NCBI RefSeq assembly: GCF_018617385.1 | Contig: NZ_JACSKA010000008.1 | Coordinates: forward strand, 1-61,943 | Source: Exiguobacterium sp018617385 | Lineage (GTDB): Bacteria > Bacillota > Bacilli > Exiguobacteriales > Exiguobacteriaceae | Direction of reading: 5' to 3' | Length of the DNA stretch: 61,943 bases | Part shown: piece after piece, positions 51,576-61,064 of the stretch | Position numbering within the stretch: the first letter of the stretch is position 1 | Layout of the letters: each line of letters starts with the position of its first letter | Notes under the pieces: generated by a model | What the model was told of the DNA's origin: nothing | The model's input: the letters and a program-made list of their open reading frames with translations, nothing else | The model's database searches: none | Translations under genes and position numbers: made by a program

Positions 51576-52606
51576 TGGTCCACTCCTGAGATCCGGATGC
51601 CTGGACGACTCTCGACTTTCCCGATTCGGTGCGCAGTCTCCCCGACACGTTCAAGCGCCGCTTCGACGAGTTCCACATCTTCAGCTCGTACCGTGATCAT
51701 ATAACCGATTCCCATATTGAAGACGTTGAACATTTCTTGCTTCGAGATGTTCCCGACTTGTTCGAGCCAGTCGAATACAGGAAGACTCGGCCAACTCGAC
51801 GCATCGAACGTGATGCCAAGACCTTCTGGCAACATGCGAGGGACATTCTCATAGAAGCCACCACCTGTGATGTGTGCCATCCCTTGAACCTTCCCTGTCG
51901 AAATGGCCGCTTTCGCCGCTTCGGCATAAATCCGTGTCGGCAACAGCAAGGCGTTCCCGAGTGTCGTATCGAGCATCGCAATCTCGTCCGTATAATGAAG
52001 ACCTTGTGCTTCCACGATATGACGTACAAGCGAGAACCCATTCGAGTGGACGCCTGAAGATGCAAGTCCGAGCACGACATCTCCATCCTGGATCGTCGAA
52101 CCGTCGAGCAAGTCTTCTTTCTCTACGACACCGACCGCAAATCCAGCGATGTCATATTCGCCATCCGGATACATCCCCGGCATTTCAGCCGTTTCGCCAC
52201 CGACGAGCGCACAACCGGCTTGGACACATCCTTCTGCAACACCGGCGACGATTCGCTCAAGTTTAGCCGGTTCTACTTTCCCGGTCGCAATATAGTCGAG
52301 GAAATAGAGCGGTTCTGCCCCATGCACGAGACAATCGTTGACGCACATGGCGACGCAGTCGATTCCAATCGTGTCATGCTGGTCGAGCGCGAACGCCAAT
52401 TTCAGTTTCGTCCCGACCCCGTCGGTCCCGCTCACGAGAATCGGGTGTTTCATGTTCATCGAACCGAGGTCAATCATCGCTCCGAAACTACCAAGCCCTG
52501 TCATCACTTCTGGACGCATCGTCCGAGCGACATGACGTTTCATACGGGATACGGCCTCGTACCCTGCTTCTAAATTCACACCCGCTTGTTCATATCGAAC
52601 GCTCAT
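51572..52606 (-). CDS. purM: Phosphoribosylformylglycinamidine cyclo-ligase
   Basis: This 344-residue AIR synthetase closes the imidazole ring using ATP. VSGTDGVGTKLKLAF near residue 58, IDCVAMCVND near 80, GGETAEMPGMY near 137 and HITGGGFYENVPRML near 245 are present. Start ATG 52606 is 12 bp after purF. Confidence 0.96.
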   Translation of the reverse strand: MSVRYEQAGVNLEAGYEAVSRMKRHVARTMRPEVMTGLGSFGAMIDLGSMNMKHPILVSGTDGVGTKLKLAFALDQHDTIGIDCVAMCVNDCLVHGAEPLYFLDYIATGKVEPAKLERIVAGVAEGCVQAGCALVGGETAEMPGMYPDGEYDIAGFAVGVVEKEDLLDGSTIQDGDVVLGLASSGVHSNGFSLVRHIVEAQGLHYTDEIAMLDTTLGNALLLPTRIYAEAAKAAISTGKVQGMAHITGGGFYENVPRMLPEGLGITFDASSWPSLPVFDWLEQVGNISKQEMFNVFNMGIGYMITVRAEDVELVEAALERVGETAHRIGKVESRPGIRISGVDQ

Positions 52607-52618
52607 CGCTTTTCCCCC

Positions 52619-54028
52619 TTAAGCCTTTGTCTCTGTCACGAGTTCTGCAAGTTCAGTCGGATAAAGTCCCGTGAAGCATGCAGCACACTGCCCGCGTAGT
52701 GTTCCTTCGAATGGACGATCGATGGCTTCAACCGTTCCATCCAATGTGAGGAACGCTAGTGAATCGGCACCAATCTCTTCTCTGATTTCTTCAATGGATT
52801 TGGTTGCCGCAATTAATTCTTCCTTGGTGGATGTATCGATTCCGTAGTAACACGGATGTTTGATTGGTGGTGACGTGATGCGAACATGCACCTCTGTCGC
52901 GCCTGCCTCTCGAAGTAACGTGACAATCCGGCGACTCGTCGTTCCACGGACGATGGAATCATCGACCATGATGACGCGTTTCCCGTTCACGACACCGCGT
53001 AACGCTGACAACTTCATCTTCACGCCGCGCTCCCGTAATTCCTGGGACGGTTGAATGAACGTCCGTCCGACGTAACGGTTTTTAATGAGTCCCATTTCGT
53101 AAGGAATTCCGCTCGCCTCAGCATAGCCGATTGCCGCAGAAATACTCGAATCCGGCACACCTGTCACGACATCCGCTTCGACCGGTGCTTCTTCAAACAT
53201 CTTTTTCCCCATGGCCTTACGCGCCGTATGCACGTTGATGCCATCGATGATGGAGTCCGGTCTTGAGAAGTAGATGTATTCCATTGAGCACATGGCACGG
53301 ACGGCCGCTTCACTGAATCGCTCTGACGTGATGCCTTCATTCGTGATCATGAGCAATTCTCCTGGCTCCACATCCCGTACGTACGTCGCCCCCACGACGT
53401 CAAACGCACACGTTTCTGAAGCGAACACGTAAGCCCCGTCTTCGGTTTGTCCGAGTGATAATGGACGTAACCCATGCACGTCAACACCGACGTACAGTGC
53501 ATCTTCCGTCAAGAACAGGAATGCGAATGCCCCGACGAGACGGGCCAAGCTGTCTGCGATCCGTTCTTTCAACGAATTGCCGCGACTCCGCTTGATGAGG
53601 TGGGCCACGACTTCCGTGTCGGACGTCGTCTGGAAAATCGCGCCTTCCGCTTCGAGCATATGTTTCAATTCGTTCGCATTCACAAGGTTTCCGTTATGCG
53701 CCATCGCCAAATCGCCAGTCAACGACTTGAAATGGAGCGGTTGAACATTCTCGAGCGTGTTGCCGCCAGCCGTCGAGTAGCGGACGTGTCCAATCGCATG
53801 GTTCCCGGTGAGTGCGTCGAGAGATGTTTCGTCAAACACTTCGGTGACGAGTCCGAGTCCACGTTTCGCGTGGAGACGCTCTCCGTCTGCCGTTACGATT
53901 CCCGTTCCTTCTTGGCCACGGTGTTGCAAGCTGTGAAGTCCGTAATAGGCAAGGTGTGACGCTTCGATGTGACCGAACACACCGAAGACGCCGCATTCCT
54001 CGTTCATGCCTCGGATGTCATATAACAT
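52619..54028 (-). CDS. purF: Amidophosphoribosyltransferase
   Basis: This 469-residue enzyme commits PRPP to purine synthesis. ATG 54028 gives MLYDIRGMNEE before Cys12. That matches the short propeptide which is removed to expose the catalytic Cys of the glutaminase domain. HNGNLVNANELK and the PRTase motif VIMVDDSIVRGTTSR near 345 are seen. Late cysteines (GQCAACFTGLYPTEL) fit the Fe-S cluster of the Bacillus enzyme. It overlaps the purL end by 25 bp. Confidence 0.96.
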   Translation of the reverse strand: MLYDIRGMNEECGVFGVFGHIEASHLAYYGLHSLQHRGQEGTGIVTADGERLHAKRGLGLVTEVFDETSLDALTGNHAIGHVRYSTAGGNTLENVQPLHFKSLTGDLAMAHNGNLVNANELKHMLEAEGAIFQTTSDTEVVAHLIKRSRGNSLKERIADSLARLVGAFAFLFLTEDALYVGVDVHGLRPLSLGQTEDGAYVFASETCAFDVVGATYVRDVEPGELLMITNEGITSERFSEAAVRAMCSMEYIYFSRPDSIIDGINVHTARKAMGKKMFEEAPVEADVVTGVPDSSISAAIGYAEASGIPYEMGLIKNRYVGRTFIQPSQELRERGVKMKLSALRGVVNGKRVIMVDDSIVRGTTSRRIVTLLREAGATEVHVRITSPPIKHPCYYGIDTSTKEELIAATKSIEEIREEIGADSLAFLTLDGTVEAIDRPFEGTLRGQCAACFTGLYPTELAELVTETKA

Positions 54029-56223
54029 GGAATAGCTCCTTCCCATACACGCTCTAACTCTTTCACGTCCATTTCAATCAAGCGGTCGCTTGCGCGAACG
54101 ACAAGAGTCGATGCTTCTGTCACTGTCCCGATTGCAGTTCCGTTCGTCATGCTCGCGAATGACTCGGCATGTGCCTTGTCGACCGTCACGAGGAAACGTG
54201 ACTGTGATTCACTGAATAGCGCCGTCACGAGATCTGTGTTAATCGTCACGTCCATGCCGAACCCTGTTCCAAAGACCAGTTCCGGTAACGCTGCCGCAAG
54301 ACCACCCTCTGATACATCATGTGCCGCCGTGACAAGACCTTCACGGATGGCGTGAAGCAACGCCTTTTGTGTCTGACGTTCTTCTTCAAGGTTGAGTGTC
54401 GGTGCATGACCGCTCACTTTTCCGTCTTGCAACATTTGAAGGGCACTTCCGCCAAACTCCGCTTTCGTCTCACCGAGTAAGAAGACGACGTCTCCCGCTT
54501 GTTTCGCAAACGATGTCGTAATATGTTCTGGTTTCTCGATGAGCCCGACCATTCCAACGACCGGTGTCGGGTAGATGGCTTGTCCGTTCGATTCGTTATA
54601 AAGCGATACGTTCCCTCCGATGACCGGCGTATCGAGCGTACGACACGCTTCTGCCATTCCTTCGACGGCTTGATCGAGCTGCCAGAACCCTTCCGGTTTA
54701 TCCGGGCTCCCGAAGTTGAGACAGTCCGTCAAGGCGAGTGGTTCTGCACCACTTGCGACGATGTTTCGTGCCGCCTCCGCGACAGCGATGGCTCCACCGA
54801 CACGTGGGTCGAGATAGACATATTTCGCGTTGCAGTCCGTCGTCATTGCGAGCGACTTCTCCGTTTCACGAATGCGAATGACCGCGGCATCACTACCTGG
54901 TGCGACGACTGTCGACGTTTGTACCATATGGTCATATTGCTCATACACCCAACGTTTCGAGGCGATGCTCGGCATCGCAAGGACGTCTTTCCATGTCGCC
55001 ATCACGTCTTCGACGACTGGTGTGACCGGCTCCATCGCTTGGAATGCTTCGTAATATGCTGGAACTTTAGACGGTTTATGATAGACAGGAGCGTCTTCGG
55101 CGAGTGCGTCGACCGGTACTTCGGCCGCGACTTCCCCTTGATGAACGAGACGAAGTACTTTTTCTTCAATGACTTCCCCAACTTTGACTGCATGAAGTCC
55201 CCACTTCGTGACGATTGCTTCGATTTCGTCTTCATGTCCAGCTTTGACGACGAGAAGCATCCGCTCTTGCGATTCCGAAAGCATCATCTCGTAAGGTGTC
55301 ATGCCAGTCTCACGTTGTGGGACGAGGTCTAGGTTCATCTCGATTCCCATCCCTGCTTTTGATGCCATCTCTGCTGACGATGACGTCAATCCGGCTGCGC
55401 CCATGTCTTGAATCCCGACGAGTGCCGGGTGCTTGATGACTTCGAGACACGCTTCGATCAAGAGTTTCTCCATGAACGGGTCCCCGACTTGGACGGCCGG
55501 TCGTTTCTCGTCCGCGTCTTCTCCGAGTTCTTCAGAAGCGAACGTGGCACCATGGATTCCGTCACGTCCTGTCGTCGCTCCGACGTACATGACCGAGTTT
55601 CCGACACCTTCCGCGATTCCTTTTTGAATGTCTTCATGACGGATGAAGCCGACGCACATTGCGTTGACGAGCGGGTTTCCTGAGTAAGCCGGGTCAAAGG
55701 CGACTTCCCCACCGACAGTCGGGATGCCGACGCAGTTCCCGTATCCAGCGATGCCGGATACGACATGACCGAATAAATGTTTCACACGTGATTCGTTCAA
55801 ATCTCCGAAACGGAGTGAGTTCAATAAAGCGATCGGACGGGCGCCCATCGAGAAGATGTCACGGATGATTCCACCCACCCCAGTCGCTGCTCCTTGATAA
55901 GGCTCAATCGCGGACGGATGGTTATGACTCTCGATTTTAAAGGCGACGGCTTGTCCGTCTCCGATGTCGACGATTCCAGCCCCTTCTCCTGGTCCTTGTA
56001 AGACGTGCTTGCCGGTTGTCGGAAACTTCCGGAGCACCGGTTTCGAGTTTTTGTACGAACAGTGTTCAGACCACATGACCGAGAAGAGACCGATTTCTGT
56101 ATAATTCGGTTCCCGGCCAAGCAGTGAGACGACGAGCGCGTATTCGTCGTCCGATAATCCCATCGTGGCATAGATCCGTTCATCACGGATTTGTGTAGCT
56201 GTCGGTTCAGTTGTAAGTAACAT
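54004..56223 (-). CDS. purL: Phosphoribosylformylglycinamidine synthase subunit II
   Basis: This 739-residue synthase subunit works with PurQ (glutaminase) and PurS. FSVMWSEHCSYKNSKP near residue 48, AVAFKIESHNHPSAIEP near 90, and two AIRS-type halves are present (GGEVAFDPAYSGNPLVNAMC, then GGNVSLYNESNG). It is the small, Bacillus-type PurL, which explains the separate purQ and purS. It overlaps purQ by 17 bp. Confidence 0.96.
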   Translation of the reverse strand: MLLTTEPTATQIRDERIYATMGLSDDEYALVVSLLGREPNYTEIGLFSVMWSEHCSYKNSKPVLRKFPTTGKHVLQGPGEGAGIVDIGDGQAVAFKIESHNHPSAIEPYQGAATGVGGIIRDIFSMGARPIALLNSLRFGDLNESRVKHLFGHVVSGIAGYGNCVGIPTVGGEVAFDPAYSGNPLVNAMCVGFIRHEDIQKGIAEGVGNSVMYVGATTGRDGIHGATFASEELGEDADEKRPAVQVGDPFMEKLLIEACLEVIKHPALVGIQDMGAAGLTSSSAEMASKAGMGIEMNLDLVPQRETGMTPYEMMLSESQERMLLVVKAGHEDEIEAIVTKWGLHAVKVGEVIEEKVLRLVHQGEVAAEVPVDALAEDAPVYHKPSKVPAYYEAFQAMEPVTPVVEDVMATWKDVLAMPSIASKRWVYEQYDHMVQTSTVVAPGSDAAVIRIRETEKSLAMTTDCNAKYVYLDPRVGGAIAVAEAARNIVASGAEPLALTDCLNFGSPDKPEGFWQLDQAVEGMAEACRTLDTPVIGGNVSLYNESNGQAIYPTPVVGMVGLIEKPEHITTSFAKQAGDVVFLLGETKAEFGGSALQMLQDGKVSGHAPTLNLEEERQTQKALLHAIREGLVTAAHDVSEGGLAAALPELVFGTGFGMDVTINTDLVTALFSESQSRFLVTVDKAHAESFASMTNGTAIGTVTEASTLVVRASDRLIEMDVKELERVWEGAIPCYMTSEA

Positions 56224-56887
56224 GTCGTGCCCCCCATTTTACGATTGACGTGAATAACCGTTTACCGTCTTCCCCACCGAGCAACGCTTCGACCGCACGC
56301 TCCGGGTGTGGCATCATGCCGAGTACGTTCCCTGCCTCGTTCGTGATGCCGGCGATGTTTTCGACAGATCCGTTCGGGTTCTCTTTATAGGTGAACGCAA
56401 TCTGGCCATTTGCCTTCAATGTCTCGAGTGTCGTCTCGTCACAGTAGTAGTTGCCCTCACCGTGTGCGATTGGCACGCGAATCGTTTCCTGTGCCGCGTA
56501 CTCACTTGTGAACATCGTCTCGTTGTTTTCGACGACGAGGTCGACGGTCTTACACATGAATTTCAAATCGCGGTTTCGCATCAATACACCTGGGAGGAGT
56601 CCCGCTTCGACGAGCACTTGGAATCCGTTACATACCCCGAGTACCGGCCGTCCTTCTTCCGCGAAACGCTTCACTTCAGCCATGATTGGTGAAAACTGGG
56701 CGATTGACCCGCAGCGCAAGTAGTCTCCGTATGAGAAACCGCCTGGTAAGAGGACCCCATCGAATCCTTCAAGTGAGGTTTCCGTATGGAACACGTATTC
56801 CGCTTCTTCCCCGAGCACATCTTTTACCGCATGGTACATGTCGAGGTCACAGTTTGATCCTGGAAAGACGATGACCGCAAACTTCAT
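56207..56887 (-). CDS. purQ: Phosphoribosylformylglycinamidine synthase subunit I
   Basis: This 226-residue class I glutamine amidotransferase supplies ammonia to PurL. VIVFPGSNCDLDMYHA starts the protein; the nucleophile Cys is in VLGVCNGFQVLVEAGLLPG near 88; GMMPHPERAVE holds the catalytic His and Glu near 197. Start ATG 56887 overlaps purS by 4 bp. Confidence 0.96.
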   Translation of the reverse strand: MKFAVIVFPGSNCDLDMYHAVKDVLGEEAEYVFHTETSLEGFDGVLLPGGFSYGDYLRCGSIAQFSPIMAEVKRFAEEGRPVLGVCNGFQVLVEAGLLPGVLMRNRDLKFMCKTVDLVVENNETMFTSEYAAQETIRVPIAHGEGNYYCDETTLETLKANGQIAFTYKENPNGSVENIAGITNEAGNVLGMMPHPERAVEALLGGEDGKRLFTSIVKWGARHVTYN

Positions 56888-57126
56888 GCGAGTACCCCCA
56901 TCTCGATTTCAAAATTCTCAATGACCGTATTGACGAGTAACTTCTCACACATCTCTTTGACCATGGCTTCTGTCGTGTCGTCCGCTACTTGAAGCTCGAT
57001 GACTTTCCCGATCCGCACCGATTCAACTCCAGCGAATCCGAGATGTTCGAGCCCGCCTTTTACGGCAACTCCTTGTGGGTCGAGTACACTTTCACGTAAT
57101 GTCACATACACGTTTACTTTTTTCAT
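56884..57126 (-). CDS. purS: Phosphoribosylformylglycinamidine synthase subunit PurS
   Basis: This 80-residue small alpha/beta protein bridges PurQ and PurL. It starts VNVYVTLRESVLDPQG and contains AVKGGLEHLGF and VRIGKVIEL, typical for PurS. It overlaps both purC and purQ by 4 bp. Confidence 0.95.
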   Translation of the reverse strand: MKKVNVYVTLRESVLDPQGVAVKGGLEHLGFAGVESVRIGKVIELQVADDTTEAMVKEMCEKLLVNTVIENFEIEMGVLA

Positions 57127-57827
57127 TGTCCGTTTCCCCCTATGCGTGTTAACAATTGTCCATACGTCTCAGTCAAAGAACCTAAATCGCGACGGAATAC
57201 ATCTTTATCAAGTTTCTGTTTCGTTTCTTTGTCCCAGAGACGGCACGTATCCGGTGAGATTTCATCCGCCAAAATGATCGTCCCATCCACTTTTCCGAAC
57301 TCTAGTTTGAAATCGATCACGTCGATGCCGTGTTGACCAAAGAAATCGAGCAAGACATCGTTTACCCAAAGACCTAGTTGTCGCAATGTTTCGACTTCTT
57401 TGTGTGTGGCAACTTGCAATAATCGGATATGATCCTCCGTGAGGAGTGGGTCCCCAAGCGCGTCGTCCTTATAATAAAACTCGACAATCGGTGCGAGGAG
57501 CGGTGTCCCTTCTTCCCAACCGAGACGTTTCGCTAGACTACCGGCCGCGACGTTGCGGACGACCACTTCTAACGGGATGATGTCGACACGGCGGACCAAC
57601 TGTTCTCGCTCTGAGATTTGTTTAATAAAGTGCGTCGGAATCTTGTTGTCATGCATCAATTCGAACAACTGGGTCGTGATGGCATTGTTTAAAATCCCCT
57701 TCCCATCAATCGACTCTTTCTTTTCTCCATTGAATGCTGTCGCATCGTCTTTGTAGTACACACGAAGCACACCCGCTTCTTCTGTCTCAAATAACGCCTT
57801 CGCCTTACCTTCATAAATTGCTTTCAT
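57123..57827 (-). CDS. purC: SAICAR synthase
   Basis: This 234-residue enzyme adds aspartate to CAIR. YEGKAKALFET at the start, YKDDATAFNGEKK near 25, EVVVRNVAAGSL near 92 and DFKLEFGK near 178 are present. Start ATG 57827 follows AAGGGGGAACGGTTCAG. It is separated from purB by 49 bp containing a hairpin. Confidence 0.96.
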   Translation of the reverse strand: MKAIYEGKAKALFETEEAGVLRVYYKDDATAFNGEKKESIDGKGILNNAITTQLFELMHDNKIPTHFIKQISEREQLVRRVDIIPLEVVVRNVAAGSLAKRLGWEEGTPLLAPIVEFYYKDDALGDPLLTEDHIRLLQVATHKEVETLRQLGLWVNDVLLDFFGQHGIDVIDFKLEFGKVDGTIILADEISPDTCRLWDKETKQKLDKDVFRRDLGSLTETYGQLLTRIGGNGQ

Positions 57828-57850
57828 CTGAACCGTTCCCCCTTAAAAGT

Positions 57851-57869
57851 GAGAGGGGCATGTCGCCCC
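57851..57869 (-). promoter_or_regulatory. Hairpin between purB and purC
   Basis: The perfect 7-bp stem GAGGGGC / GCCCCTC with a 5-nt loop has no T-run. It sits 7 nt past the purB stop and just before the purC ribosome binding site, the only real gap in the operon. It may affect mRNA processing or stability. No function is proven. Confidence 0.4.
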
Positions 57870-57876
57870 TCAACGA

Positions 57877-59169
57877 TTACAAACCACAGCGTTCAAAAAT
57901 CGTATCGACACGACGTACGTGATAACGCGGGTCGAACAACTCATCGAGCTCTTCACTCGTAAAGAGTGCGCCCATTTCTTTGTCCTCTTCAATCAATGTA
58001 CGGAACATCGTCTCTTCTTCCCATGCCTGCATCGCCTTCGGTTGAACCGCGTCGTATGCCGCTTCACGAGACCAACCCTTTTCGATGAGACCGAGTAAGA
58101 TCCGTTGGGAGAAGATGATTCCGAACGTGCGGTCCATGTTGCGACGCATGTTGTCCGGGAAGACCGTCAAGTTCTTCACGATGTTACCGAAGCGGTTTAA
58201 CATGTAGTTGAGAAGAATCGTTGCATCCGGAATGATGATTCGTTCTGCTGATGAGTGCGAGATATCACGTTCATGCCAGAGTGGGACATTCTCGTATGCT
58301 GTCATCATATGACCGCGAATGACGCGTGCAAGACCCGTCATATTTTCAGAACCGATTGGGTTACGTTTATGCGGCATCGCCGACGACCCTTTTTGTCCTT
58401 TCGCAAAGAACTCTTCCACTTCGCGTGTCTCTGTTTTTTGAAGTCCACGAATCTCCGTTGCCATCTTTTCAATCGATGTGGCAATCAATGCGAGTGTTGA
58501 CATGTACTCGGCATGACGGTCACGTTGGAGTGTTTGTGTCGAAATCGGTGCAGCTTGGATACCGAGCTTGTCACAGACGTATGACTCGATGAACGGGTCG
58601 ATATTCGCAAACGTCCCAACCGCTCCGCTCATCTTCCCGAATTCAATCGTTTCGCGAGCTGCCATGAAGCGTTTTTTGTTCCGTTTCATCTCTTCATACC
58701 AGAGGGCGAGCTTCAGACCGAACGTGGTCGGTTCTGCGTGCACGCCGTGGGTACGTCCCATCATGATGTCATACTTATGTGCTTTTGCTTTTTCTGCGAG
58801 AATACCGATGAAGCGATCTAAATCGGCCTCTAAAAGATCATTCGCCTGTTTGATTAAGTACGAGAGTGCCGTATCGACGACATCCGTCGACGTCAATCCG
58901 TAATGTACCCACTTTTTCTCTTCTCCGAGTGTCTCGGAAACGGCACGAGTGAACGCGATCACATCATGACGTGTCTCTTGTTCAATCTCTAGAATGCGAT
59001 CAACATCGAACGATGCCTTGTCCCAAAGAACTTGTACATCTTCTTTCGGGATGATGCCGAGTTCACTCCAAGCCTCACAGGCATAAAGTTCAACTTTTAA
59101 CCAAGCCTCGAATTTGTTTTGATCAGTCCAAATGTTTGCCATCTCTGGGCGGGTGTAGCGTGAAATCAT
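57877..59169 (-). CDS. purB: Adenylosuccinate lyase
   Basis: This 430-residue fumarase/aspartase-superfamily enzyme acts in both IMP and AMP synthesis. MISRYTRPEMANIWTD at the start, GRTHGVHAEPTTFGLK near 140 and the signature GSSAMPHKRNPIGSENMTGL near 260-280 are present. ATG 59169 follows GAAGGAGACCG and overlaps the purK stop (ATGA). Confidence 0.96.
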   Translation of the reverse strand: MISRYTRPEMANIWTDQNKFEAWLKVELYACEAWSELGIIPKEDVQVLWDKASFDVDRILEIEQETRHDVIAFTRAVSETLGEEKKWVHYGLTSTDVVDTALSYLIKQANDLLEADLDRFIGILAEKAKAHKYDIMMGRTHGVHAEPTTFGLKLALWYEEMKRNKKRFMAARETIEFGKMSGAVGTFANIDPFIESYVCDKLGIQAAPISTQTLQRDRHAEYMSTLALIATSIEKMATEIRGLQKTETREVEEFFAKGQKGSSAMPHKRNPIGSENMTGLARVIRGHMMTAYENVPLWHERDISHSSAERIIIPDATILLNYMLNRFGNIVKNLTVFPDNMRRNMDRTFGIIFSQRILLGLIEKGWSREAAYDAVQPKAMQAWEEETMFRTLIEEDKEMGALFTSEELDELFDPRYHVRRVDTIFERCGL

Positions 59170-60260
59170 AAAACGGTCTCCTTCCAAATTGCCAGTTGTT
59201 CGATGGTATGAAGCGCTTCTTCGACCGTGTCAGCAAGGACGTTCAAATGTCCCATTTTACGACCTGTCTTCGCTTCATCTTTTCCATACAGATGTAGTTT
59301 AACATTCGATGGCAATGCTTTGACATGAAGTCGTGGCATATGCTCACCGAGAAGGTTGACCATGACGACAGACGATGTTAATCTCGTCCGTCCGAGGCGC
59401 ATCCCGGTCACGGCCCGAATGTGTTGTTCAAATTGTGAGGTTTCACAAGCGTCAATCGTGTAATGCCCAGAGTTGTGGGGACGTGGTGCAAGCTCATTCA
59501 CATATAGACGGCCATCCGCCATGACGAACAGTTCGACAGCGAGCGTTCCCATTAAGCCGATATGGTCTGCGAGCTGGAGTGCGAGGTGTCTTGCATCCTC
59601 TTGAATCTCATTTGATACGCGAGCCGGTACAATCGATAAATGTAGGATGTTGTTGTGATGAATGTTTTCACTGACCGGGAATGTCGACGTTTCGTCATGT
59701 CCTCTCGTCACAATGACCGAGATCTCTTTTTCAAATGGCAACCAAGCCTCGGCGACGTATTCCTGTTCGACAAAATGTTCTGCGAAGGTCTGAAGATCAT
59801 GTTCCGACCGAATGACCGTCTGCCCTTTCCCGTCATAGCCGAAACGACACGTTTTGATGACAAACGGCAACCCGAGCTTCTCATACGCCTGCCGTACATC
59901 TCGAACCGTACGTACCGAAACATACGGTGCGACACGTAGTCCTGCTGATTCAATCATCTGTTTCTCTAAGATACGATGTTGCGTCGCCTTCAATACGTCC
60001 ATACCTTGTGGGCATTTTTCTTCGATGGCTGCAATCATTTCCGTATCGATGTTCTCAAATTCATACGTCACAACGTCTGAACGAGCAGCGAGTTCTTTTG
60101 CGGCATCGACATCATCAAATGAGGCAACAATTGAATCTGCCACTTGAGCAGTCGGTGCATTGGGGTTCGGGTCAAGACAAAGTGTCGTGTATCCCATTGC
60201 ACTCGCACTGAGTGACATCATCCGTCCAAGTTGTCCTCCACCTAAAATTCCGATTCTCAT
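59166..60260 (-). CDS. purK: N5-carboxyaminoimidazole ribonucleotide synthase
   Basis: This 364-residue ATP-grasp enzyme carboxylates AIR. GILGGGQLGRMMSLSA at the N terminus, FVIKTCRFGYDGKGQ near 130, EKEISVIVTRG and ELAPRPHNSGHYTIDAC near 265 are present. It overlaps purE by one base and purB by 4 bp. Confidence 0.96.
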   Translation of the reverse strand: MRIGILGGGQLGRMMSLSASAMGYTTLCLDPNPNAPTAQVADSIVASFDDVDAAKELAARSDVVTYEFENIDTEMIAAIEEKCPQGMDVLKATQHRILEKQMIESAGLRVAPYVSVRTVRDVRQAYEKLGLPFVIKTCRFGYDGKGQTVIRSEHDLQTFAEHFVEQEYVAEAWLPFEKEISVIVTRGHDETSTFPVSENIHHNNILHLSIVPARVSNEIQEDARHLALQLADHIGLMGTLAVELFVMADGRLYVNELAPRPHNSGHYTIDACETSQFEQHIRAVTGMRLGRTRLTSSVVMVNLLGEHMPRLHVKALPSNVKLHLYGKDEAKTGRKMGHLNVLADTVEEALHTIEQLAIWKETVL

Positions 60261-60748
60261 CAGACCAACTCCTCCGTTCCTCGCATCGCCATCTCTTGTT
60301 TCTTCTCACGAAATGCATCCAGTCGATGTGTTATGTCTGTGGAGTGGATGCTGAGGATTTGAGCAGCCAATAATCCTGCATTCGTTGCTCCCGCCTTACC
60401 AATGGCAACAGTTGCTACTGGAACTCCTGCAGGCATCTGAACAATGGAGAGGAGCGAATCCATTCCATTGAGTGCTTTCGACTGAACCGGGACACCGATG
60501 ACAGGAAGTGTCGTTTTCGCAGCGACCATTCCAGGAAGGTGGGCTGCCCCACCAGCACCCGCAATGATCACTTGGATGCCTCTGCCTCGTGCCTCTTCAG
60601 CATATTCGAACATAAGGTCTGGTGTACGGTGAGCGGATACGACTTGTTTTTCATATGGAATCTGCAACTCATCCAACACGTCACACGTATGTTTCATCGT
60701 CTCCCAATCAGATGAACTTCCCATGATTACTCCAACTGCTACGTTCAT
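60260..60748 (-). CDS. purE: N5-carboxyaminoimidazole ribonucleotide mutase
   Basis: This 162-residue class I PurE moves the carboxyl group to C4. GVIMGSSSDWETM near residue 6, VSAHRTPDLMFEYA near 37, and AGAGGAAHLPGM near 67 are intact. ATG 60748 has AAGGGGG 9 nt upstream; the TTG at 60754 is less likely. It is the first gene of the operon. Confidence 0.96.
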   Translation of the reverse strand: MNVAVGVIMGSSSDWETMKHTCDVLDELQIPYEKQVVSAHRTPDLMFEYAEEARGRGIQVIIAGAGGAAHLPGMVAAKTTLPVIGVPVQSKALNGMDSLLSIVQMPAGVPVATVAIGKAGATNAGLLAAQILSIHSTDITHRLDAFREKKQEMAMRGTEELV

Positions 60749-60764
60749 TCCCAATGTCCCCCTT

Positions 60765-60903
60765 ACAAAAAGAAATCCCTAAACCGACAATCAGTTTAGG
60801 GTATAGGCATGACAAATACACGTCCGCTACACCCCATAGTCTGATCAGAATCGGTGATCAGGTAGAAACTTGCAAGCCATTTCCTTGCGATTATATGGAG
60901 CAC
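60765..60903 (-). ncRNA. Purine riboswitch, guanine class, with terminator
   Basis: The minus strand reads ATATAATCGCAAGGAAATGG, then CTTGCAAGTTTCTACC, TGATCACCGATTCTGATCA and GACTATGGGG. These are the conserved core of the purine aptamer (60826-60903), with P2, P3 and P1 arms. The nucleobase-pairing position reads C in GACTATGG, which marks guanine/hypoxanthine rather than adenine. A terminator CCCTAAAC / GTTTAGGG with a T-run follows (60765-60801). Guanine binding should shut off the pur operon. Confidence 0.93.
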
Positions 60904-60930
60904 TATTTATTTTTCTTATCTCACACGCCT

Positions 60931-61006
60931 ATCGTACCTTGTTCTTTGAAAACATGTCAATAAACTGCGAACATTTTAATTGTCTGAATATTTATCGTTC
61001 GCTTTT
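60931..61006 (-). promoter_or_regulatory. pur operon promoter with PurBox-like PurR operator
   Basis: On the minus strand the promoter reads TTGACA (60955-60960), 18 bp, TACGAT (60931-60936). Just upstream lie two inverted PurBox-like sequences, GCGAACATT (core 60967-60975, plus strand) and GCGAACGAT (core 60994-61002, minus strand). Each matches the Bacillus PurBox AWWWCCGAACWWT at 11 of 13 positions, about 18 bp apart. This fits a PurR/PRPP-controlled site shared with the divergent Nudix gene. Confidence 0.6.
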
Positions 61007-61064
61007 TGGATGTTATCAGCACAATCTTCTCCGATAATGTATGCTATTGAAAAGGGGGAGTTCG

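Noticed and set aside
54499..55332. 277-codon plus-strand open frame
   Set aside because: It lies wholly antisense to purL, has no ribosome binding site, and encodes a Cys/Arg/Phe-rich sequence of no known type.
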